A DNA stretch of 64,000 nt from Gymnogyps californianus (Eukaryota > Chordata > Aves > Accipitriformes > Cathartidae), in NCBI RefSeq assembly GCF_018139145.2, contig NC_059477.1:44569600-44633599 (forward strand), written 5' to 3'. Numbering within the stretch: position 1 is the stretch's first letter; each line of letters begins with the position of its first letter. Positions 13,501-25,500 of the stretch are shown one piece after another. The position numbers and the translations under genes were made by a program. The notes below the pieces were generated by a model. That model saw only the letters and a program-made list of their open reading frames with translations, made no database searches and was not told the origin of the DNA.

Positions 13501-16500
13501 TTGATAGCATTCTCCAAAACACTGTCAGCTTCTTGTGCAATGACCAAGATGCAGGCAGACATGGAAAATCCACATATAGACAAGATGATGCTGTAGATAG
13601 CAAGAGTAGTGTAAATAAGTACACGACAACAGGGAAACCTTCAGGGCCAAGGGGAAACCATACAGAAGAAGCAATTACACCTTACTCGAAACAGAACCTG
13701 TAGCTGGAAATTAGAATTTACATTATAGAGGAGAACTTCAACTATGAGCTATGGAAAGGCCAACAGATGCAGATGACTGCTTAGTCTGAATTGACACAAT
13801 CCATGAGGAGGATGTAGTTAATGTTCAGCATGCGTTTGAAAAGGACAGATGGGAAACAAACACCTATACTGCAAAAAACAGGGACGACAAATCAGACCAC
13901 CTGTATTTCCATTCAACTAGTATGTGCTGTATGAGCAAAATTTAAGGGCTTCTAAATCAAGCCAAAATATCTAAAAAGAAATTAGGGAAACCAGAATTCT
14001 TGGTATCAAATGATAACCCAGATGTAATGGACATCTCACAGACACAGCAGAAGCATAATTAATAATACATGGTGTTCCCAGGTACCAGCGTTACAGGAAT
14101 ATCAGAATGAGATGTACAGGCAGAAGACCAGCTTTCTATGCAACGTGCAGTATCAAGTCACATAGGATAAAAACATGTACTCCATTTGGTGGAACTCTAA
14201 AAGGAGCTGTACAAAAGCAGTCTTCAAGCGCGCATACTTCAAGTGAGCAACCTAGAAGCAGTTCAAAAAAAATGTGTACTTGTTCAGGTAAACACTGAGC
14301 CACATTTAAAAAAGGAAAAACATAGTCCATATGTGGGTCTTCAGAAAAGGAGGCTGTCATAGGAAAATGGTGAGCATGTTAAAAATGAAAAGCTTGTTCA
14401 AATAAGAACAGGAAAGCCTATGACAGGCCAAACTTAAAGAGTGAGTTAGAAAGGCTAAAAAAGTATTTGAAGAGCACCTTGCAAAGGATGCCTGAGCAGA
14501 CAGTAAAAGATCTTTACATACACTGCAACAGGAAGCCAGAAATGCAATCAGTGGGACCTAACAATGAACAGGATAGAAAAAAGAGCCTTAGAAAAAAAGG
14601 TTACTGAATTCTTTGTGCCTGTCTCTACTGCTGAAGATGTTGGGTAGATCCCCTACTCAGTGCATCGTCTACAGCAGACAGGTCGGAAGAACTAGATGAA
14701 TTTGAGGTAAATATAAAAGAAGTATTAGATCAAGAAGGCAAGTCAGATGTTAACAGATCACCAGGACGGGACAGAGTAAGCTGAGAAATCTGAAGAAACG
14801 CTAACACGAAACCGTAGAGACATTGGTCTGGGTGTTTACCGTATTATTAACAACGGCCACTGTGTCAACAGTGGGCAAAGGTAGCAGGGGAGCTTCATCA
14901 TAGATAAATGTAAGGTAATACACCTAGAAAAGAAATACCAAAATTAGAGGGCATGTAAGAGGATCAAAGGGATAGAACCTTCTGACAAAAGACTAAAAAT
15001 ACTTGAGCTCTTCAGTCTGGAGAGAAGACGACTAAGGACAGAGAGGATCAAGGTCTGCAAAATCAGCAAGGTGGCAGATAACATAAATTAGAGAACTGTT
15101 ATTCTCCAAACCCTGCAGTAATGGAACTAGGGAACACCCACTGGCAGTAACAGAAGATCATTTTTTATAAGTAAAAATGGTCTAGTAGTTAGCAGACTTC
15201 TGGAACTTGTTGCCACAGGAGACTGGTAGAGCAAACATTGTCAGGAGGTTAAAAAACAAAGAACAGGCTAATTCATGGGCAACAGTTCCATAAACTGAAA
15301 ATACAGCAAGAAAAAATGTGCTCTACAACATCACTCATAAAACACCTCAGGATGCCACGGTGCATGTACGAGGAAATAAAGGGACCAAGAAGCGATCAGG
15401 TTCACATGCTTTCTCCAAGCAGCATCTCCTATGGCCACTACTGGAGACAGAGCTCTACACAAGATGAACCCCTGGGCTGAGCCACTGAGACATTTCTCAT
15501 GTCTCATGAGACATGAGGGGAAAAAAGCAGCAAGGTAGATATGAACATATGTAACATCAAATATTATACATTCTGAATCTTCTTGTATATATAGACCATA
15601 TGTTTTTGTTCATTCTATTAAATGCTGCAGTGTGTGGTGGGAAAATAGACATGGCAGAGTGCTCCTAAATACTTCCCCCCACCCCTTACTGTGACCAATA
15701 TAGGGAAAGGGAAGATAAAAAGTGAAGCAAAATGGCTTAGTGACTAGGGCTTATCTTTTTCCACTGAGAAGAAAAGACTTCTGGAATCAGTTACTGTGTC
15801 TCCACAATAAATACACAGCTTCTCAGCAAATGCTAGGATGCTTCAGCTGTTGATACCGTTTCCTAATTCTCAGACTGAACAAAAGGTGGCAGTGACCTTA
15901 ACACACAGGTAAAATAGCTGTGTGACACTACAAGACATATCACAAATTAAGGTATTTCTAAAACTGCCTTCTCTCTGTCCATGTGTCCAAAGCATTACCA
16001 TTGCATGCCTTAAACATATCTATATAGAACAGTACTCTTCGCAGGCAACAAGGGAAAAAGATGCAAGGACATTATACAAAATACAAGGTAGCTACCCAAA
16101 CATGTTCACAGTCAGCACATGAAAGAACAGTTAAGTCTTAAGCTAAAACAAGCATCTTGACTCCTGGGCTGTAAGAATTTTTCATATTAGATTAGATGCA
16201 TTCAGAAAATATGATACAGTTACGGACTAAAGAATTGAAATTCAAAAGTCATGTACCTGATGTTTATTTAAAACCAGGCCCTCATGTTTTTGATATATAG
16301 TAGTACTTGGTATCATCAAAGTTCTACTGTCAACAGTGGTACTACTTATTACAGGATCCTATTCAACCTTACAGCCATTTAAATCTTGTCACTATCAGGG
16401 ATTTCACAAGAGAAGTATTTTCCCTAGAACAGCCAAAAGCTTCACAGAAATGTTAACTTCAGTGGTTCTCAATTTCAATTTCTAGGTCCACTGTTGTTTG

Positions 16501-19500
16501 AGCTGATACGGGGGAAAAAAAAGATCTGTTAATTTTTGCCAATTTAAAAACTACATCAGTGGTAACCAGATTACTGGATGTCTGCTTTTTTAAATTTTAT
16601 AAATCTAAATAAATGACTATAGAGTAAGCTCTTACACATGCATTTACACAGACACTTCTTCCTTTGAATCATATATACATTTACTGACCTTGAAAAAGGC
16701 TTCAATAAAAGCATGTGACACATTTCCAAATTAAATGTTGTATACTAATATCCTAGTGAAACACATCACTCTTCTTTAGAAAAAACATTAACTCTCTATA
16801 TACTGATACCCTCTGTTTGTGAAAACAGTAACATACTTCTTACCTTGAGCCTGGAGCTTTCTTAAAAGCTTTGCGTCAGTGTTGTCTAGAAATTCAGTGC
16901 TACCAACATTTGGAGGTCTGCCTTTGCGTCGTCTCATTCTTGATTCCTCTCTAGAGTGCTGTCTGTCTGGATTCGGTGGTCGTCCTCTACGCCCTTCCAT
17001 AGCTCTGATACGGGGAATGACTTCCTCTTCCTTCAGAAGACACCACTGCACACCCTTTTAATTGACACATTTCACAGACAGGTATTATAAACACAGATTA
17101 AAAAAAGGAAAAATAAATCTAAGACACTTCAGAACATGAACAGCAAGAGATTCCCCCTCCTCCCCCCCAATAAGTTACATCTATAAAATATGCGAGAGTT
17201 GTGATGTACTATTTGGGTAGTACAATGTTTTGATGATGCACAGAAGCTATATATTGAGAGCTTATCACTACAAACTTTTGTAAATTGTACTGCTATGCAA
17301 GATTTTGAAGACTATTCAGTGACATACACAGTTATTACCTAGCAGGTATGCCACTACTGTGTTATTTTTCATTATTTCTGACCAAATCACTTATTGCTCA
17401 ACCCTTTTTAAAAGGCAAAATAGATTCTTCCTTATTACATAAACTCAAAAAATAACTACTCTGCTTTCACATAATCCACTGCTCAATGTGAATGAAAAAA
17501 TGTGTCACACTATGAGTCACCGTCTTCCAACTGTTAGTGTTTACAGAAATTTTGACATACATAACAAGCAAATGCAGTAGTGTATTTTCAAATATTGCTT
17601 TCTAGGGTGTTGTAGATCTCAACAACTGAGTTCAAAAAACAGACTCATTTTAATCTTCAAGTTTTATTTAGTACAATTTAGTTCTCCCCTCATCCACTGC
17701 AAGAAAATTAATTTCTGTGCCAACCTGAAGCAATCAAAAGTTTATATCTTTTAAGAATCCATCTATCTGAACTAAAAGTTATGCTAACTATATTCTCTAA
17801 CTAAACAAAGTAAGCAGCAATACATTCAACCCTTTCTTTCACTATTACTACTGGGTTTTTTGGTGGAATCTCAAAAACAAATACTGAAGTAATTTGTTAA
17901 TACAAACACCCAAGTTAGTCCTCACATAGAAATAGCTTTATTTTAGCTGATAAAAAGTAGAGTTTATTGCGTCTACTGAGCAGAACAGGAAAACAGTCTA
18001 TCTGATCCTGTTTGACTGAACATGAGTATTTCAAAATTGTTACATCTTTTACCATTTTCCCAAGTTTTTGAACAATGCAGGGGAAAAAAATGTAAGCTAA
18101 GTATCCTTTGGAACTACTCCATAATCTGCCTTAAAATGATTTGTAAAAGATTTTGAAAATGTCTGCTAAAGCAAGAATGAAAGCTGGTAACTTATAAAAC
18201 ACGTTAATTAAATATCTGTTCAGAAAAAATACATTTGCATTACCCAAGTTTTCACATTTATACGTACATAAATACTGAAATCAAATTTGCTGTACCATAA
18301 AATACATTTTTATTTGCTTATTCTGACAACTTATCTTTTAATTCTTTCTGCTCATTCTTCATAATTACAAATGTTTAATATAAGATTTGACAAAAGAAAT
18401 GGCATTTTGCTAATCAAACATTCAGATTGCAAGGAAGCTATCAGTATCTGCAAAGATAACTTTTTTTGAAGCCTGAATCACTCCCAGTTAAGACCATCCC
18501 ATGAGTACATCTCACACTTAGTTTACAGACATTCCAAAGGGCTTTGTTATTAGCTATGTTCCTGAAAACAAGCTGTTCAGAATCATGACCATATCACTAT
18601 GTGTACAATGCATCATCACTAAGGACTTTCTAATCCAAAATAGTTACCTCTACCCCTTGAACAGAAGTTAGTTTATTTTCTATCTTTAAGAGTACTACTT
18701 AGGCATACACTTTCATTTCACTGTCTAGTACCTGACTTACAATTTATCACAGGTTCAGTCTGTTGAGCAATGTAAGCTAGATTTAATACTGTACTTATCA
18801 CCTACACCAACCTCCAACCTAGGAAATCTTATCCGATAAACTGCAAGTGCTGGGGGGTGTGGGGGGGTGTGTGTGTGGAGTCAAAATAGAATTCAAAGAA
18901 AAGGAGGAGAAGAAGCCATTGTCCAAGTACCACCTTAGATCCTGCAATGGAGATTGCTCTTGCTCAGTATTTGTATTTTCTATGGTTAATGATACTAATG
19001 GTAACAAATATGCGGAAGAGAAAGACAGAGGTCTACAAGATCATTAGTGCCATAGAGACCATGGATGTATATTACATTTTCCTAATGCATCCCAAAAGAG
19101 AAACTAGAGGCCATCAAATTAAGCTAGTAGAAGGTTCAATAAGCAAAAGGAGCTGGCATTTCAAGGAATGTGGAGAAGACTGAAGTCCTGCCAAAGGACA
19201 TTGTGGATACAACAAGTTTCCACAAGTTTAAGAGGTGACAAGGCAAAAATAGTCCAGAACAGATCTATTAAGGGTTAAGCAGGAGTTAATTGACCATCTA
19301 TATTTTGTGCTCAGATATCTTTTAAAATCTGACCCAAAATACATTTCTATTAAAAGAATGTACAATCTGATATTCTGTGGATTTTCAATATTCCAAAGAA
19401 AAAATATGGGGGTTGTGCCCCAACATAGGAGAATCAGGGGCTTCCATAAAATCTAAGCTGCACTACACAAACATTAGAGAAAAAACAGGAATAACACTGT

Positions 19501-22500
19501 GAAATGTTGTGTTTTATTGTTGAAACTAATCAAAATAAGAACTTAATTCAATTTCTCACCTTCAAGCATCTGCCATCTATTGCAATACTGTACTATAATC
19601 AGGACATTTGCCAAAAAGGCACCAGGTAACTATGCGTAGAAGCAGAATCAAGCTCAAAGCCTGGTAACCAAACTAACGAACAAAACCATAGGCACTTCCC
19701 AAGAGCAGACATCCTCATTAATTTCAGTTTAGATTTGTGAGAAAAAGTTAACAACAAAGCCTTCTAAATTGAATTGCAGAATTCAGAATAGGACAAACAT
19801 TTTAAATTCCAGTTTCTAGAAAATGAAGCAAATAACTACATTACAAACGCATATGACAGCTGATTTTACAGTTGGCTGTTCTGTACGGTATTTCTATTGC
19901 ATCTGTAATAAACACTTTAGACTTCTAAATACTTATTCACAGAGTGTAAACAACAGTAAGCTTAAGAATTCACTTAAAAGAGGTAGACTTCATGCCTCAT
20001 AAAGATGCACTGTATTTGTTCCGAGGCAGCACCATAATCAGATACTCTGACAAAGACTAATATACACAGGAGTTACTTCACACTAAGGAGATGGGAAAAA
20101 GTACTTTAAGCACTTTCCTCCTTTCCTGTTCCTGAATTCAGCTGCCTTCCTAGGCAAGCATTCAGACTCGTTGGGGAAAAAAACAAACAAACAAACAAAA
20201 CCCCCACACGTTATTTTCACAGCTTTATGCAAAATCTTACTGGGGAAAAAAAAGTGCATGCCATGTTTACCATGACTTAACGATTACTCCCAGAGAGCTA
20301 TATCCAGGTTCAAAAGTCTGTATTTTGCCCTCACTGATATTTCATCTTCAACTAAAATGGATCTCAATGGAGCTGCATGAAAAGTCAAGTTTTCTCTAAC
20401 TACATAATGACCCTGCGAAGGGAAGGGCTGAGAGACTGTCCAGCCTGGAGAAGAGAAGGCTCAGAGGGATCTCACCAAGGTGTACGAATACCTGCAGGGA
20501 GGGTGCAAAGAGGATGGAGCCAGGCTCTCTTCGGAGGTGCCCAGTGACAGGACAAGAGGCAGTGGGCACAAACTCAAACACAGGGGGTTCCCTCTGAACA
20601 TCAGGAAACACTTTGTCACCGTGACGGTGACTGAGCACTGGCACAGGTGGCCCAGGGAGGTTGTGGAGTCTCCCACCTTAGAGATTTTCAACAGCCGCCT
20701 GGACATGGTCCTGGGTAACTGGCTCTAGGTGACCCTGCTTGAGCAGGGGGGTTGGACAAGGTGACCTCCAGAGGTCCCTTCCAACCTCAACCATTCTGCG
20801 ATTCTGTGATGGATACTCTTGCTGTTATATATTAATCAAAGCCAGCAAGATGCAATCTTAGGGCACAGCTCAGTATCACTCCACAACACTCTCTTCCACC
20901 TACTACTTGATGTAGTATTCCTATCCATATTACTCAACTCATAAGGACCTGTGCCCTCTGCATCATCCCAAATCCCATTCACACTAATCTTTCTAAACCA
21001 CAGCAGTTTAAAGCCTCCAGGTCCCTGTCACTGAATTTCCGCATCTGCCAAACTTCAAACATTCCTCTAACCCTACTATTTCATGGCCCACTTCTGCCAG
21101 ATACGCTTCTCTGTTAAAGCAGTTAATCACTGCTTTGAATAACCCATAATATCTGGTTGCTCGTGTACCAGGAGAGAGAAACACAGGCGCTATCAGAAGC
21201 GGGTAATCCATGTATTTTTGGCTTGCTATAGGTAATTCTTCAATATAGCTGATTTAGCTCTTAGATAATTTTCTTCGCATCTTGTTCCATCTTTGAGCTT
21301 TGTGAAATTTCCCCAATCACTCTGGATGCATGCTACATGTCTCAAAAGATGACAGAAATATATAACAAACAAAGGGAAGAGTAACCATGAAAGGCTATAC
21401 AGAATAATCGAAATTACAGCAAAACCAGAAATAAAATTCCTGGAATTACCTCCAGACATCCATGAAGATATGATTATCACATACCGTTTTGAAGCTGGAC
21501 AAGTCAAAAAATTTCAGTAAAAAGGGTGCAAATTCCTTTCATGAAGTATCAGTATCACATACTGTTTTACTAAATGCATATTATCAGCCTGAGTGTAGCT
21601 CAACTGTTTACATTATAATCTTCTCATTCAAAATCTCATACATAAAATGTAAATACATTTTAGCACATCTGAAACAGCTACCCTCGGTCGTGTTCCCCTC
21701 CCCCTCCCCCCCTTTTTTTTTTAACAAGAAAACTATTCCTTTGTTTAACCAAGTCTCAATGGAACCTACCACAACTATACAATAGAAACTACAGTGAGAT
21801 GTACAGCAACTTAATATTCATATTGCCAACCTTGCCTACAGAAACCTGCCCTTCCCCATGCCTTTATTCTGAAGGAGAAGAAAGAGGTAACTAGAGAAGG
21901 GGACAAGACTAATGAAGTAATATGGGCAACAGACACAAAAAAAGTAACAGGGTAAAAAGAGAGCAGATACCCCGACGTTACATTATGTTCACAGTATAAG
22001 GAATTGTTTCAATCAAGCCATTCCGGTACATAATGAAGTTCATAACTACATGAACTTGTAATTGTTTTATGAAGGCCAAACATGAAGAGGGTTTAGCAAT
22101 GTTTTACCCTGTAAGCCAGGAATCAGGACGCACCACCTAGAAGTAGCTGCTTACTATGAACTCTGTCTTTATTGCTTTCAAATTTATACTATGTAAACAT
22201 TATGTATTTCTACAGGGTATCACAAGGACATCAGGCTTAACTACAGCCTGATTCCAAGATTGCTGAGAGCGTGATGTCTGTCCACATTCCTGTAGTAACA
22301 TATTCAGGATACTCATCTTTTAAAGCAGCAAATATATTCACTGACTGACAAAAGCCCAAAAACTTTCGTGTGCATCCTGAAGAAATGGCAACATGACCAA
22401 AATACAGTAACACAGTATGGCACAAACATAGTATTAATTTCCTTAAAATTCTAATTTTACTTATCCTTATGTGGTTTATCTACACAAAGTCTAAGAGTTC

Positions 22501-25500
22501 TACCACTGTAAAGCATAACTGGTATAACTCAGCATTCCTTCCCATAAAAATCTCACGCTTCAGGAAGCTCAGATGGTATTCTCGATACAGGAAACACTTG
22601 TATTTAAGCACATATTTTATATATATTATGCACATTAATACATGAAAAGAGTGTGATTTAATGCATACACATAAATTACTATCAATATTAGGTTTATACA
22701 GTAAAGGAAGAAATAGAGTTTTAGTCAGAAATATCTGAACACTGACAAAGACAAAATATGTAGCTCAGAGTTCTTTCGTACTAGACAAATCCAGGCTCAG
22801 AGCTGATCATAAGGCATGCCGAACTCCTGCAACCTCCTAATAAAATCACTGAGAGGAGCTGTTTTCAACACTGCCCAGGATCAAGCTCTCAGCATCTCAA
22901 TATAACTACTATTAAGAAAAACGCACAATTTTTAGAAAGAATTAGCTAAAAACAGGCAATGCTTCAGACTGTAGCAAAAATTACTTCACCTAAATTTAAG
23001 TTAATGTTCCTTGGATCAAAGACTTTACTTTTTAAAAAGTGGATACCTGCGGTCCATCTCTGGCTTCATAGAAGTCACCCACTCCTATTTTTGCACTGAA
23101 GCTGAAATTGTCCCTTGAGATATCCATTATTCCATTTCTGCTGAGATACTGAAAAAATCACATATTTTTCCACTTCAGCTTGTAAATAATTACAACCCAG
23201 CTTTGATGTACAGCTAACTTTGTGAGTGTAATGTTTTGCATATTCTATCAAAGGGATATGCATTTATAGGAGATCAAATCAGTAACAGACTGAGATACAT
23301 TATGCCTCACATCACAGGATATTTTGAAATAAGTATCTTTATTGGAGGGGAAAAAATGGCTTTTTTTTAATTGCAAGCATGCTTAGTAGCATTAGAACAC
23401 AGAAGTTAAAACAAGGAATGTACCTTTACTACTTCAGGATACTGTCTCAGCTTCTTTCCACAAGGTGCAAAATATGCTACTTCTCCTTGAAGGCGACCAC
23501 CGAAGTTTCTTATTCGGGTTTCTCTTTGCCAGCTAGAGTAATATGAAATAGTTGCACACAACAATACACTTTTTAAAAAACAAGTAATTAATGTCAATTT
23601 AAGATTTTCACATAAAAGGAAAAAGGCACATATCTAAAATGTGACAAGAGTATCATAAATCAAATAAGCAAAACCGGAAATTGTTATTACGTAGATTGTC
23701 CAAACTGACTATATATGGATTTATTTATATCAACCTACTTACATATTACCAGATTTTAAACGGCTTAGAACTATATTTCAGGGAGTTATTTGGAGTCTAT
23801 ATTGGCTCAGATCTAGCCATCAGAATTAATTTCCAGTGGCAAAACTGCTACAAGACAGGTCATGTTTGCAAAAGAGCAAATTTGATGCACAAAAATTAAC
23901 ACATGAATTACGCTGACACTTTTAAAGAGATCCACAGTCACTATGAGTTGGAAATCTAAATAGTTGAAGCCCTTTCCTTATTATTCAGCCTCAAAAATTT
24001 TTAAACTGTCATTTCTTCACCAACTGACTTTTGAAAGTATTATCTCCCTTTAAGGAATATCAAGTGTATAAATAACCTACCCGTATTCGAGAGGAACACG
24101 CAGCTCCCGTTCATCTGTTACTCTTCGTCTTTTTGAAATACCTAAAACAGAATTTCTGATTAACACCTAAGAGAATTTACAAAATGAAAACAACATGTTC
24201 CTAAAATATACTTTTTATCCTTATATCCCCAAACCAAAAGATAAATCATTTTTACATTCTAGTCATTACATATCTCAAGTACCAAGAAAATTAATGTAAC
24301 TATTCTCCTTTTGAAATATTTTCCTCTAAGTTTCCTTTAACCTCTTCTTCTAAAATTGTAAACAGAAGAAAACCTAATTATGCCATACTGAAACGTTTGC
24401 CTTGTTTGGCTCTCTCAGATATTGCTAAAATAATTCCTTGCGCACCTGGTTTTTTTACACTAGACTATATTTAAATTTCTTCAGTACAGAAGATGAAAAC
24501 GAAAACACTCTTTACTTTAAAAATCCATACATTTTAATAGGCTCAGCCTTCAAAGAACACTGTGTATAGACTGCGGTCAACTGCCAAATGCAGAAGATTT
24601 TCAGGATTATTCCAGCTTTTCAAAGTTCAAACGGATGTTGTGTTTGGTGCTAGTCAAGAGTCTGAATCAAGAATATGATAGAGACAATTGTCAAACATGG
24701 GGTTTTACGGAGTGCCAAAGGCTGACTGCTAAGAGTCCTCTACAGAAAGCACTGAGGAACTGCCCATGCTTGGATGCCAAACTTCTTGGACTCACATCTG
24801 CAGTCTTAAACTAACATGACTGACTATTATGTTACTTCTAATAGTCACAGTGGAGGGAGGGAGATTGCTTGTCCAAATACAAGTGAATTGAAAAAATGAG
24901 TTGTCCAGTGAAAAACAGATACAGAGAAGAGACACAAGACCTCTTCAGTGACTGACCAGCTTTAGGTAAAATAGACACAAAAATATTTTAACTGTGTTAT
25001 GGTGATTCTTATTAGGAAGAAGTAATACACCTAAAACAAGGACATAACATTAATTTATTCTACCTCCCACCTCTGTAAACAGACAAAAATTCGATATCAG
25101 CCTTTTCAGAGTATCATAAATCAACACAGATTCCTGAGCAAAAAATTAACTTTGTATTTTAACAATCTGGATTACTCCTAATGCATGGGAAATACTTTAC
25201 TAACTGTGTGATTAATAGGCCCATTTCTGGGAAAAATATGAAGTAGATCACATTACACTGCTTCAAAGTTAATGCCCTTGATGACATGGAATGAAATTCC
25301 TATTCCACTGAATCCAAATATAAAAAACAATTTATGAGCGGGTATCCCCATTTAAAATCTACTTACTTGCTTGTTAATTAAGTATCAAGTTTCTAATTCA
25401 AAGTAGTAAATATGCAATTTCATTTAATTGTTACCATGCAAATTGAGAAGTGTTACTTTCAAAAATGCATTCTTTTCTGTAGCAGTAGTAATTACTAAAT

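Larger units (their letters stand above)
17055..23046 (-). other. BAZ2B: BAZ2B intron 11 (6.0 kb)
   Basis: Contains the plus-strand CR1 at 20412-20812, an A/C tract at 20177-20200, a G/T-rich stretch at about 18850-18880 and possible old LINE remains at about 18880-19320. No gene seen. Confidence 0.85.
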
